Positions 50,908 to 62,068 of a stretch of 64,000 bases of DNA are shown piece after piece. Source of the stretch: Eukaryota sp. TZLM1-RC (Eukaryota; Metamonada: BaSk clade); contig JAUPSS010000010.1 in the NCBI GenBank assembly GCA_040285825.1, forward strand, positions 930,001 through 994,000, read 5' to 3'. The notes under the pieces were generated by a model. That model was given only the letters and a program-made list of their open reading frames with translations, was not told the DNA's origin and made no database searches. The number at the start of each line of letters is the position of its first letter. Within the stretch, counting starts at the first letter, position 1. The position numbers and the translations under genes are program-made.

Positions 50908-52485
50908 ATGACAACGGACTTACCAGAGTCCGTATCTGATTGGTCCTGCGAGGACGTTCAAAAATGGCTTACCTCTATTGGTGAAGGTTTATGGGCCGAT
51001 AACCTCCGTACTGTCACAGGACACCACTTGCTCACGTTTACTAACGAAACTCTGCGTCTTCGTTACAATATTCATTCTTCTGGAGCACGCTCAAACATTA
51101 TGATGCACATTCATCAGTTTAGAGATCAACACATCTCCTCTGCCATTGACAACCGTAGATTTTCCATGCCTGTACCCCACCGGACTGAGGAGTACACTTT
51201 TGGTCCTACAGTAGGAGCAGATCTAGAAGATGAAGTTACTGCCTCTCATCGTGAACGTCTCCTTTCCCTCCCAAAGCGAAATTCACGTAATGGCTCCGTC
51301 AACAGCATCTCTTCCACCTTTTCCCGCTCACTTTCCCTCAACTCTGACGGTCCTCTTTCCTGCTCCTCCCCCCGCACCATCTCCTCCGATGAGGTACCCA
51401 GTCTCCCCCTACTGGAGCCTCCTGCAACTCCTCAGTGGTTAACAGGTACAGTAGTTTGGGTCCATGCTAAGCTCGGATACGGTCTCATTGAACCCAGCCC
51501 TCAGAGCAAAGTATTTATTACCCCTAACTCAGATGATGACATTTTGGTTGCCTTTTCTACCGTGAATCATTCTTGGGCACATACTATCGGATCTGGAAGT
51601 AAGGCTGACCCCAAACCTGATTCCATTAGTGTCATTGGTACGATCGTTCGTTTTACCCTATCGCCAAACCAGCACCACGTTCATTCTGCAGGAAAAGTAG
51701 AAGTCAAGGAACAGTCGAGACAATTACAATATGTGTATGAATCTGGAAAAACAAATGTAGGATTTGTTTACAAATCAGAGCAGAGTTTCTGCTTCATCAA
51801 GACTTTGGGTCTTGAAGTTTATGTTACCAAAGATAGAACTCAGCTCCCCGTGCGTGATTTTGGAGTTGGTGATGTGGTCTTATTTGAGTCAATGTGGTTT
51901 TTTGAAAAACCTCAAGCCAAGAACGTTCGTGTTGTTGACCATCATATGAACAAGGCCATCAAAGCCACCATTATCAGCGTCATTCCACAAGATAAGACTG
52001 GGTTCATTGCTTTGGCAGTTTGTGAAGGAGATGGTTGTTTGAGGGCAAAGTGTTTGGGATTTGATATAGGATCTGATGTAGTTATTATCAGAATGGGTGT
52101 ACTCAACTCCAATGTCAATGAAGCAGATTTGGTTGGAAAGCGATGTCAGGTTGAACTAATGGCACATGTTTCTGGATTTTGGCATGCAACATCGTGTGTC
52201 TTGAATGATGGAGGCGACGTCATGCAGCTTGAAGACAGACTTCGTACGTTTAGCGTGGCTCAGGGCACAAGGTTGAGAGGAACTGTAACAAAAATCATAC
52301 AGGATTCAAGAAAAAGCTATGGCTTCATTGTCCCAAATGGAATCACACTCAATAATGAAGTTTACTTCCACGAGGGTAGAGTTTGTCCTACTTCGAGAGA
52401 TGTTGTTGGTGGAGCTACAGTGGAGTTTATTTTGATTTATACAGATACAGGGAAGCCCCAGGCCCAAAATGTAAAGGTTATTTAG
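50908..52485 (+). CDS. SAM domain plus cold-shock-like (OB-fold) repeats
   Basis: A 525-residue frame. A SAM domain occupies residues ~8-75 (DWSCEDVQKWLTSIGEGLW, HHLLTFTNETLRLRYNI). A Ser/Arg-rich linker to ~175 follows. Then four cold-shock/OB-like modules: ~179 (TGTVVWVHAKLGYGLIEP), ~279 (NVGFVYKSEQSFCFIK), ~350 (KATIISVIPQDKTGFIAL) and ~455 (LRGTVTKIIQDSRKSYGFIV, with EVYFHEGRV). The last one is closest to the cold-shock consensus. Such domains bind single-stranded nucleic acid, and SAM domains oligomerise or bind RNA hairpins, so an RNA-binding regulator is likely; this is inference. Two modules end in the phrase KPQAxNVxV, typical of cold-shock domain ends. A retroelement fragment lies just upstream. 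Confidence 0.82.
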   Translation: MTTDLPESVSDWSCEDVQKWLTSIGEGLWADNLRTVTGHHLLTFTNETLRLRYNIHSSGARSNIMMHIHQFRDQHISSAIDNRRFSMPVPHRTEEYTFGPTVGADLEDEVTASHRERLLSLPKRNSRNGSVNSISSTFSRSLSLNSDGPLSCSSPRTISSDEVPSLPLLEPPATPQWLTGTVVWVHAKLGYGLIEPSPQSKVFITPNSDDDILVAFSTVNHSWAHTIGSGSKADPKPDSISVIGTIVRFTLSPNQHHVHSAGKVEVKEQSRQLQYVYESGKTNVGFVYKSEQSFCFIKTLGLEVYVTKDRTQLPVRDFGVGDVVLFESMWFFEKPQAKNVRVVDHHMNKAIKATIISVIPQDKTGFIALAVCEGDGCLRAKCLGFDIGSDVVIIRMGVLNSNVNEADLVGKRCQVELMAHVSGFWHATSCVLNDGGDVMQLEDRLRTFSVAQGTRLRGTVTKIIQDSRKSYGFIVPNGITLNNEVYFHEGRVCPTSRDVVGGATVEFILIYTDTGKPQAQNVKVI

Positions 52486-52774
52486 TTTTTAATTTATTTA
52501 GTTTCTGTTTGTAAGTATCGAGAAATAATTTTTTTGTTTATATAAATGTAGTATTGGATATTATTTTTTTGGTTCATAGTTGGATTCTTTGCTCCAGCAG
52601 ATATTTCAAAAAATTTTGGATGTACCAAATTTATTTGCCTCTGCATGAGAGCTCTACCTGGAGGAAGTTTTGACTATAGGATTGTAAATAGCTGGCATTG
52701 TGATGGAAAGCAACTGCACCATTTAAAATAATAAAAATAATCCGATTTAAAACACAAAAAAAACTAAAAGAAAT
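52486..52774. other. convergent intergenic spacer
   Basis: 289 bp between the stop codons of two converging genes; nothing seen. Confidence 0.5.
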
Positions 52775-53515
52775 CTAATACATTGCACTGGCTTGGAATT
52801 TCTTCCTTGGCATTTTGATTTTGTCTAGATTCTTAATAATCAAGTCTCTCAAAATAAAGTAATTATTACGAATTTCCAAGCAAGTGTTTTTCAAATTAAT
52901 AATTTCCTTTTCGTCCATCTCCATAACAGCTTTCACATAATCCTGAATTCCTGGATATTTAATAATTTTAGATAAAACTTTACCCCTAGAGATATGATAT
53001 CTTGAGATGTGATCAAAGACTCCCAGACCACTTTCTTCTGCTCTGCTGAGTTCACCGATGATGTCTTCCTGGACAGACACGCCAAAGTTATCACCTGTGC
53101 TGGCTGGAGGAACATTGAGTTGAACGTACATCTTGACAATAGCCACAGACTCACACATCACATGGAGTTCTCTTTTCACCTTATCAGCAAGGTCCAAAAC
53201 AGCTTGGTTTGCAGGTATGACTGGGCGGGATTGTTCAGAGGAGACTTCTTCGTGAGAGTCAGCGTCAGTACGTCTCCTTTTAGTACCAGCATCGGCGTAG
53301 ATCTGGATGGATGTAGGGACTGAGTTGCGGACGGAAGAAGCAACTTCATCGACTTCGATCAGAGGTTGTTTCTCGGGACCTTGATTGAGGAATTTGTCTA
53401 ATTCTGTGATCTTCCTGGCCCATTCATCCTTGAAGATTTGTTCTGCACGTTGAGTGATACGATCACGAAGTTCAGTGATTTCTTTTACTTCGGGTATTGT
53501 AGATGAAGAGGTCAT
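52775..53515 (-). CDS. PSME3-like: proteasome activator PA28 (REG gamma type)
   Basis: A 246-residue protein, the usual size (about 240-255). The N-terminal helix (residues ~8-45) contains RITQRAEQIFKDEW. A variable linker holds a basic KRRR that could be a nuclear-localisation signal. The second half has LNVPPASTGDNFGVSVQEDI, the activation-loop region of PA28 (families have PxIEDGNNFGVSIQ), and ends in YFILRDLIIKNLDKIKMPRKK with a terminal MY; mammalian PSME3 has a similar end (KNIEKIKxPR...LY). PA28 forms a heptameric ring on the 20S proteasome and activates peptide entry independently of ATP. The single PA28 and the NLS-like stretch favour gamma type. The upstream retroelement array begins 57 bp before the ATG. 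Confidence 0.93.
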   Translation of the reverse strand: MTSSSTIPEVKEITELRDRITQRAEQIFKDEWARKITELDKFLNQGPEKQPLIEVDEVASSVRNSVPTSIQIYADAGTKRRRTDADSHEEVSSEQSRPVIPANQAVLDLADKVKRELHVMCESVAIVKMYVQLNVPPASTGDNFGVSVQEDIIGELSRAEESGLGVFDHISRYHISRGKVLSKIIKYPGIQDYVKAVMEMDEKEIINLKNTCLEIRNNYFILRDLIIKNLDKIKMPRKKFQASAMY

Positions 53516-53572
53516 AGATGTTGCTGATGTTTGTAGTGATTAAGCAGGATTAGAAGTATAAGATTGCAAAGC

Positions 53573-53582
53573 AATTTTGAGT
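53573..53582. repeat. TSD of the A7 array (AATTTTGAGT)
   Basis: Exact 10-bp repeat at 62059-62068, on the other side of the 8.5-kb array. Confidence 0.75.
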
Positions 53583-54640
53583 AATTTTTCTCAAAATATT
53601 GTTTGGTCAACTCAAATACCCAGAAGAATCAAGAAGTTCTCGTTTGATTGCACTTGTCAAAAACTCAAAAATGGATGTTCCTCCTATTGCAGTCTCTGAG
53701 AGCTTACAAAATATTTTTTCTGTGTGTTGCTTAAGCAGGTATAATATATGCAGCTCGGCTGTTTGAAATCAAGATCTTCACTCATTGTTATTGGAAAAGG
53801 GTGTTTGTGAAAACAAGTCGTCAGATTCTTCACTTTTTGTAACTATTGTACCACGAAGATTTGGATTGTGTGCCACTAATGAAGTATTTGTAACAAAAAT
53901 GAGATTATATTTGAACATTTCCATTTATCAATTATTATCAAAAGAAAATGTATTTGTTTGAATTCACCTCAACTCACTTTGCGCCATGCTCTGAATTGCT
54001 CTAAAATGATAACTTATCGTTCGTCATTACATGATGCTGTTAGAGACACTGTTTTCAATATGGCACAAACTGCAAGGATATCGTGTATCAAAGAGTCCCT
54101 GCTGAAGGAAACACTTTCTCTGAATAATTTTGGTTCTGATGATAGAGGTGATGTATACTGTGATTGGATTGATAATTCTGAAGCTATTGTTGACTTTGTC
54201 TCATGTAATGTTGCAAATGATACTTTGGTTCACAGAAGAAAACTTAATCCTGTGGCTGCTCTGAATTTTAAAGCAAAAGAGAAACATAGAAAATATGATA
54301 ACGATATTGAAGAGGCTAATGTTGGTGGAAATACACAGCTGGTTTTTATTGCTTTCCCATTTTCGATAAATGGAAGATTATCAGTTGAAGCAGAAACTTT
54401 TTTGAATGACTTCCAAAAAAATGGTGTAAGAAAAAACAATGAAAAGATTTGATATATTGATATGGCGTTCACGGATTCAATTTGCCATTATTTATTGATT
54501 ACCACGGTTTTTCAATCGAATAAGAGAAGCTTTAGCTAGACAGCAAGCAGATCAACATTTTGTAGAGGAAATTTTGGTTCAATGATAGTCGTCCCATTAG
54601 TATTGAGTTATTAATTAAGTGTGCAAATTCAATAAATACA
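53583..54640 (+). mobile_element. leading block of array A7
   Basis: Begins directly after the TSD with the AATTTTTC...GGTCAACTC segment of the RT domain, then at about 53741 jumps from AAGCAGGT to ATAATATATGCAGCTCGG, which deletes most of the RT. The rest covers linker, knuckle and RLE. The RLE frame (53958-54452) is open with DDRGDVYCDW but ends frameshifted near 54420. Confidence 0.8.
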
Positions 54641-56493
54641 ATAATTAAGCAGGATCCATGAAAAAGCAAAAAAAATTTATTACCCTTTCAATATGGAATA
54701 AATACCACAGATGGAGTCTCTTCAGCGATATTTGCTACTGATGTTTTATATCGCCAAAATGAATCCAATGTTTGTATGTTATTGGATTTTAGTAATGCTT
54801 TCAATTCACTAAGTCGTCGCAGTATCAATGGTGCTCTATTGCAATATATGCCGGAATTAATACCGTATTTTCAATCAACATATTGCACATATTCTAATTT
54901 ACATTTTGGTAACAACATTTTGAGTTCATCAAGTGGTATAAAGCAAGGAGATCCGTTAGGGCCTCTTTTGTTTTGTTTGGCCATTCATCCTATTTTAGTG
55001 CAAATTCAAGAGATGTTTCCTTCACTAAAAATGATTGCATATATGGATGATGTTGTGCTTATTGGTGATTTAAATATTGTGAAACAAGCCACTGTATGTT
55101 TTAAAGAATTATTTACCAAAATTGGTCTCCGACTTAATTTACTTAAATGTGTTTTGTTATCGAATTCTCCAGTTTCCACAATAGTTGATGGTATTGAAAT
55201 TCAAGCCAAATTATATTCAATTGATGCTATTCGTCATTTGGGTTCGTTTTTAGGAAATAATGATGAAATTACCAAAAAATTGCTTGAAAAGTTGAACTCA
55301 ATTTCTGACAAAATTGACCGAATGATGTGTTTTGATATAAAAAACTCATCAAATTTACCAGTATAAGACTGTGTTTTAGTTCCAATTTTAATCATATATT
55401 TCGAACTACAAATCCTCTCGTCACTAGACCTTTGGCTCAGAAATTTAATGAGATGTAAAAATGTTTCAAATTCCAGATCATGCTTATCTTAGTCCACATT
55501 ATGGTGGTTTAGGGTGGACGAAGGCTTCTATTCTTACCTCGTGTGCTTTTGTTGGTGGATGCAGAAATGTAATCTTTGAGTTGTCCGAAAGATTTGCAGA
55601 TTGGGAAGATTTATTGATGACAACGCAAAGTTCCGCTGTTTTTGCATTAAATGAAGAAATTTCAAAAATTGATGTAGAAAAATGGGGTCGATGTTTTCCC
55701 CAATCATTCAATGGCAATATTCCAGAAAAAAATGTTTGAAATTTGAAGTACACTCTTCGAACATTACAGAAAAGATTGACTGGAATGTATGAAAAAGATC
55801 TTTATAATAATATTTGCAGCTCGGATCTTTTAAATCAAGATCTTCACTCATTGTTATTGGAAAAGGGTGTTTGTGAAAACAAGGCGTCAGATTCTTCACT
55901 TTTTGTAACCATTGTACCACGAAGATTTGGATTGTGTGCCACTAATGAAGCATTTGTAACAAAAATGAGATTATGTTTGAACAAACACCCTTGGAATATT
56001 ATTCAATATAAAAAAAGCTGCAATTTTAATTCTGAAGCTATTGTTGACTTTGTCTCATGTAATGTTGCAAACGATACTTTGGTTCACAGAAGAAAACTTA
56101 ATCCTGTGGCTGCTCTGGATTTTAAAGCAAAAGAAAAACATAGAAAATATGATAAAGAAATTGAAGATGCAAATATCGATAGAAATACACAGCTGGTTTT
56201 TATTGCTTTCCCATTTTCGATAAATGGAAGATTATCAGTTGAAGCAGAAACTTTTTTGGATGACTTCCAAAAAATGGTGAAAGAAAAAACAATGAAAAGA
56301 TTTGATATTTTTTTATGGCGTTCACGGATTCAATTTGCCATTATTTATTGATTACCACGGTTTTTCAATCGAATAAGAGAAGCTTTAGCTAGACAGCAAG
56401 CAGATCAACATTTTGTAGAGGAAATTTTGGTTCAATGATAGTCGTCCCATTAGTATTGAGTTATTAATTAAGTGTGCAAATTCAATAAATACA
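54641..56493 (+). repeat. array A7 unit 1 (1853 bp)
   Basis: Contains RT from DFSNAFNS to YMDDVVLIG (54776-55366), a frame break after CFDIKNSS, a ~40-bp deletion near 55452, a stop after GNIPEKNV, and at about 55982-56028 a filler of ~47 bp replacing the knuckle. It differs from units 2-4 by AGGATCC for AGGTTCC and by an Ile (VKQ to IKQ) change. Confidence 0.85.
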
Positions 56494-58344
56494 ATAATTA
56501 AGCAGGTTCCATGAAAAAGCAAAAAAAATTTATTACCCTTTCAATATGAAATAAATACCACAGATGGAGTCTCTTCAGCGATATTTGCTACTGATGTTTT
56601 ATTTCGCCAAAATGAATCCAATGTTTGTATGTTATTGGATTTTAGTAATGCTTTCAATTCACTAAGTCGTCGCAGTATCAATGGTGCTCTATTGCAATAT
56701 ATGCCGGAATTAATACCGTATTTTCAATCAACATATTGCACATATTCTAATTTACATTTTGGTAACAACATTTTGAGTTCATCAAGTGGTGTAAAGCAAG
56801 GAGATCCGTTAGGGCCTCTTTTGTTTTGTTTGGCCATTCATCCTATTTTAGTGCAAATTCAAGAGATGTTTCCTTCACTAAAAATGATTGCATATATGGA
56901 TGATGTTGTGCTTATTGGTGATTTAAATATTGTGAAACAAGCCACTGTATGTTTTAAAGAATTATTTACCAAAATTGGTCTCCGACTTAATTTACTTAAA
57001 TGTGTTTTGTTATCGAATTCTCCAGTTTCCACAATAGTTGATGGTATTGAAATTCAAGCCAAATTATATTCAATTGATGCTATTCGTCATTTGGGTTCGT
57101 TTTTAGGAAATAATGATGAAATTACCAAAAAATTGTTTGAAAAGTTGAACTCAATTTCTGACAAAATTGACCGAATGATGTGTTTTGATATAAAAAACTC
57201 ATCAAATTTACCAGTATAAGACTGTGTTTTAGTTCCAATTTTAATCATATATTTCGATCTACAAATCCTCTCGTCACTAGACCTTTGGCTCAGAAATTTA
57301 ATGAGATGTAAAATGTTTCAAATTCCAGATCATGCTTATCTTAGTCCACATTATGGTGGTTTAGGGTGGACGAAGGCTTCTATTCTTACCTCGTGTGCTT
57401 TTGTTGGTGGATGCAGAAATGTAATCTTTGAGTTTCCGAAAGATTTGCAGATTGGGAAGATTTATTGATGACAACGCAAAGTTCCGCTGTTTTTGCATTA
57501 AATGAAGAAATTTCAAAAATTGATGTAGAAAAATGGGGTCGATGTTTTCCCCAATCATTCAATGGCAATATTCCAGAAAAAAATGTTTGAAATTTGAAGT
57601 ACACTCTTCGAACATTACAGAAAAGATTGACTGGAATGTATGAAAAAGATCTTTATAATAATATTTGCAGCTCGGATCTTTTAAATCAAGATCTTCACTC
57701 ATTGTTATTGGAAAAGGGTGTTTGTGAAAACAAGGCGTCAGATTCTTCACTTTTTGTAACCATTGTACCACGAAGATTTGGATTGTGTGCCACTAATGAA
57801 GCATTTGTAACAAAAATGAGATTATGTTTGAACAAACACCCTTGGAATATTATTCAATATAAAAAAAGCTGCAATTTTAATTCTGAAGCTATTGTTGACT
57901 TTGTCTCATGTAATTTTGCAAACGATACTTTGGTTCACAGAAGAAAACTTAATCCTGTGGCTGCTCTGGATTTTAAAGCAAAAGAAAAACATAGAAAATA
58001 TGATAAAGAAATTGAAGATGCAAATATCGATAGAAATACACAGCTGGTCTTTATTGCTTTCCCATTTTCGATAAATGGAAGATTATCAGTTGAAGCAGAA
58101 ACTTTTTTGGATGACTTCCAAAAAATGGTGAAAGAAAAAACAATGAAAAGATTTGATATTTTTTTATGGCGTTCACGGATTCAATTTGCCATTATTTAAT
58201 GATTACCACGGTTTTTCAATCGAATAAGAGAAGCTTTAGCTAGACAGCAAGCAGATCAACATTTTGTAGAGGAAATTTTGGTTCAATGATAGTCGTCCCA
58301 TTAGTATTGAGTTATTAATTAAGTGTGCAAATTCAATAAATACA
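56494..58344 (+). repeat. array A7 unit 2 (1851 bp)
   Basis: Same structure as unit 1, including the filler and the break points. Differences are almost all single bases and homopolymer lengths. The RT box region is open from 56629 to 57219. Confidence 0.85.
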
Positions 58345-60199
58345 ATAATTAAGCAGGTTCCATGAAAAAGCAAAAAAAATTTATTACCCTTTCAATATGG
58401 AATAAATACCACAGATGGAGTCTCTTCAGCGATATTTGCTACTGATGTTTTATTTCGCCAAAATGAATCCAATGTTTGTATGTTATTGGATTTTAGTAAT
58501 GCTTTCAATTTACTAAGTCGTCGCAGTATCAATGGTGCTCTATTGCAATATATGCCGGAATTAATACCGTATTTTCAATCAACATATTGCACATATTCTA
58601 ATTTACATTTTGGTAACAACATTTTGAGTTCATCAAGTGGTGTAAAGCAAGGAGATCCGTTAGGGCCTCTTTTGTTTTGTTTGGCCATTCATCCTATTTT
58701 AGTGCAAATTCAAGAGATGTTTCCTTCACTAAAAATGATTGCATATATGGATGATGTTGTGCTTATTGGTGATTTAAATATTGTGAAACAAGCCACTGTA
58801 TGTTTTAAAGAATTATTTACCAAAATTGGTCTCCGACTTAATTTACTTAAATGTGTTTTGTTATCGAATTCTCCAGTTTCCACAATAGTTGATGGTATTG
58901 AAATTCAAGCCAAATTATATTCAATTGATGCTATTCGTCATTTGGGTTCGTTTTTAGGAAATAATGATGAAATTACCAAAAATTGTTTGAAAAGTTGAAC
59001 TCAATTTCTGACAAAATTGACCGAATGATGTGTTTTGATATAAAAAACTCATCAAATTTACCAGTATAAGACTGTGTTTTTAGTTCCAATTTTAATCATA
59101 TATTTCGATCTACAAATCCTCTCGTCACTAGACCTTTGGCTCAGAAATTTAATGAGATGTAAAATGTTTCAAATTCCAGATCATGCTTATCTTAGTCCAC
59201 ATTATGGTGGTTTAGGGTGGACGAAGGCTTCTATTCTTACCTCGTGTGCTTTTTGTTGGTGGATGCAGAAATGTAATCTTTGAGTTTCCGAAAGATTTGC
59301 AGATTGGGAAGATTTATTGATGACAACGCAAAGTTCCGCTGTTTTTGCATTAAATGAAGAAATTTCAAAAATTGATGTAGAAAAATGGGGTCGATGTTTT
59401 CCCCAATCATTCAATGGCAATATTCCAGAAAAAAATGTTTGAAATTTGAAGTACACTCTTCGAACATTACAGAAAAGATTGACTGGAATGTATGAAAAAG
59501 ATCTTTATAATAATATTTGCAGCTCGGATCTTTTAAATCAAGATCTTCACTCATTGTTATTGGAAAAGGGTGTTTGTGAAAACAAGGCGTCAGATTCTTC
59601 ACTTTTTGTAACCATTGTACCACGAAGATTTGGATTGTGTGCCACTAATGAAGCATTTGTAACAAAAATGAGATTATGTTTGAACAAACACCCTTGGAAT
59701 ATTATTCAATATAAAAAAAGCTGCAATTTTAATTCTGAAGCTATTGTTGACTTTGTCTCATGTAATGTTGCAAACGATACTTTGGTTCACAGAAGAAAAC
59801 TTAATCCTGTGGCTGCTCTGGATTTTAAAGCAAAAGAAAAACATAGAAAATATGATAAAGAAATTGAAGATGCAAATATCGATAGAAATACACAGCTGGT
59901 TTTTATTGCTTTCCCATTTTCGATAAATGGAAGATTATCAGTTGAAGCAGAAACTTTTTTTGGATGACTTCCAAAAAAATGGTGAAAGAAAAAAACAATG
60001 AAAAGATTTGATATTTTTTTATGGCGTTCACGGATTCAATTTGCCATTATTTAATGATTACCACGGTTTTTCAATCGAATAAGAGAAGCTTTAGCTAGAC
60101 AGCAAGCAGATCAACATTTTGTAGAGGAAATTTTGGTTCAATGATAGTCGTCCCATTAGTATTGAGTTATTAATTAAGTGTGCAAATTCAATAAATACA
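58345..60199 (+). repeat. array A7 unit 3 (1855 bp)
   Basis: Same structure. Extra bases occur in homopolymers (for example TGTGTTTTTAG and GTGCTTTTTGTTGG and CTTTTTTTGGATG where sisters have one fewer), which truncate the frames further. Confidence 0.85.
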
Positions 60200-62058
60200 A
60201 TAATTAAGCAGGTTCCATGAAAAAGCAAAAAAAATTTATTACCCTTTCAATATGGAATAAATACCACAGATGGAGTCTCTTCAGCGATATTTGCTACTGA
60301 TGTTTTATTTCGCCAAAATGAATCCAATGTTTGTATGTTATTGGATTTTTAGTAATGCTTTCAATTCACTAAGTCGTCGCAGTATCAATGGTGCTCTATT
60401 GCAATATATGCCGGAATTAATACCGTATTTTCAATCAACATATTGCACATATTCTAATTTACATTTTGGTAACAACATTTTGAGTTCATCAAGTGGTGTA
60501 AAGCAAGGAGATCCGTTAGGGCCTCTTTTGTTTTGTTTGGCCATTCATCCTATTTTAGTGCAAATTCAAGAGATGTTTCCTTCACTAAAAATGATTGCAT
60601 ATATGGATGATGTTGTGCTTATTGGTGATTTAAATATTGTGAAACAAGCCACTGTATGTTTTAAAGAATTATTTACCAAAATTGGTCTCCGACTTAATTT
60701 ACTTAAATGTGTTTTGTTATCGAATTCTCCAGTTTCCACAATAGTTGATGGTATTGAAATTCAAGCCAAATTATATTCAATTGATGCTATTCGTCATTTG
60801 GGTTCGTTTTTAGGAAATAATGATGAAATTACCAAAAATTGTTTGAAAAGTTGAACTCAATTTCTGACAAAATTGACCGAATGATGTGTTTTGATATAAA
60901 AAACTCATCAAATTTACCAGTATAAGACTGTGTTTTAGTTCCAATTTTAATCATATATTTCGATCTACAAATCCTCTCGTCACTAGACCTTTGGCTCAGA
61001 AATTTAATGAGATGTAAAATGTTTCAAATTCCAGATCATGCTTATCTTAGTCCACATTATGGTGGTTTAGGGTGGACGAAGGCTTCTATTCTTACCTCGT
61101 GTGCTTTTGTTGGTGGATGCAGAAATGTAATCTTTGAGTTTCCGAAAGATTTGCAGATTGGGAAGATTTATTGATGACAACGCAAAGTTCCGCTGTTTTT
61201 GCATTAAATGAAGAAATTTCAAAAATTGATGTAGAAAAATGGGGTCGATGTTTTCCCCAATCATTCAATGGCAATATTCCAGAAAAAAATGTTTGAAATT
61301 TGAAGTACACTCTTCGAACATTACAGAAAAAGATTGACTGGAATGTATGAAAAAGATCTTTATAATAATATTTGCAGCTCGGATCTTTTAAATCAAGATC
61401 TTCACTCATTGTTATTGGAAAAGGGTGTTTGTGAAAACAAGGCGTCAGATTCTTCACTTTTTTGTAACCATTGTACCACGAAGATTTGGATTGTGTGCCA
61501 CTAATGAAGCATTTGTAACAAAAATGAGATTATGTTTGAACAAACACCCTTGGAATATTATTCAATATAAAAAAAGCTGCAATTTTAATTCTGAAGCTAT
61601 TGTTGACTTTTTCTCATGTAATGTTGCAAACGATACTTTGGTTCACAGAAGAAAACTTAATCCTGTGGCTGCTCTGGATTTTAAAGCAAAAGAAAAACAT
61701 AGAAAATATGATAAAGAAATTGAAGATGCAAATATCGATAGAAATACACAGCTGGTTTTTATTGCTTTCCCATTTTCGATAAATGGAAGATTATCAGTTG
61801 AAGCAGAAACTTTTTTGGATGACTTCCAAAAAATGGTGAAAGAAAAAACAATGAAAAGATTTGATATTTTTTTATGGCGTTCACGGATTCAATTTGCCAT
61901 TATTAATAGATTACCGCGGTTTTTCAATCGAATTAGAGAAGCTTTAGCTAGACAGCAAGCAGATCAAGATTTTGTAGAGGAAATTTTGGTTTAATGATAG
62001 TCGTCCCATTAGTTATGAGTTAATTTAATTAAGTGTGCAAATTCAATAAATACATATT
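60200..62058 (+). repeat. array A7 unit 4, with ancestral 3' end
   Basis: Same 5' start and internal lesions, but the last ~150 bp match A1 (ATTAATAGATTACCGCGG, GTTATGAGTTAATTTAATT), so the RLE tail 61425-61994 is open to VEEILV. An extra T near 60347 breaks the DFSNAF frame. Confidence 0.85.
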
Positions 62059-62068
62059 AATTTTGAGT
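62059..62068. repeat. TSD of the A7 array, second copy
   Basis: Exact match of 53573-53582, six bases after the AATAAATAC tail. Confidence 0.75.

Larger units (their letters stand above)
53583..62058 (+). mobile_element. A7: 8.5-kb tandem array of defective family A units within one TSD
   Basis: A plus-strand complex of family A sequence bounded by one 10-bp TSD. It comprises a leading block (53583-54640) with a large internal deletion, then four direct repeats of 1851-1855 bp. Each repeat begins AATAATTAAGCAGG inside the RT domain and runs to the element 3' end. Three repeats plus the leading block share the same altered 3' end (TTTATTGATTACC or TTTAATGATTACC); the last repeat has the A1-type 3' end. 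No unit is coding competent. Confidence 0.85.

Noticed and set aside
54641-62053. Array as CRISPR-like or rDNA-like repeat
   Set aside because: Units are 1.85 kb, lack spacers and encode RT and RLE fragments.
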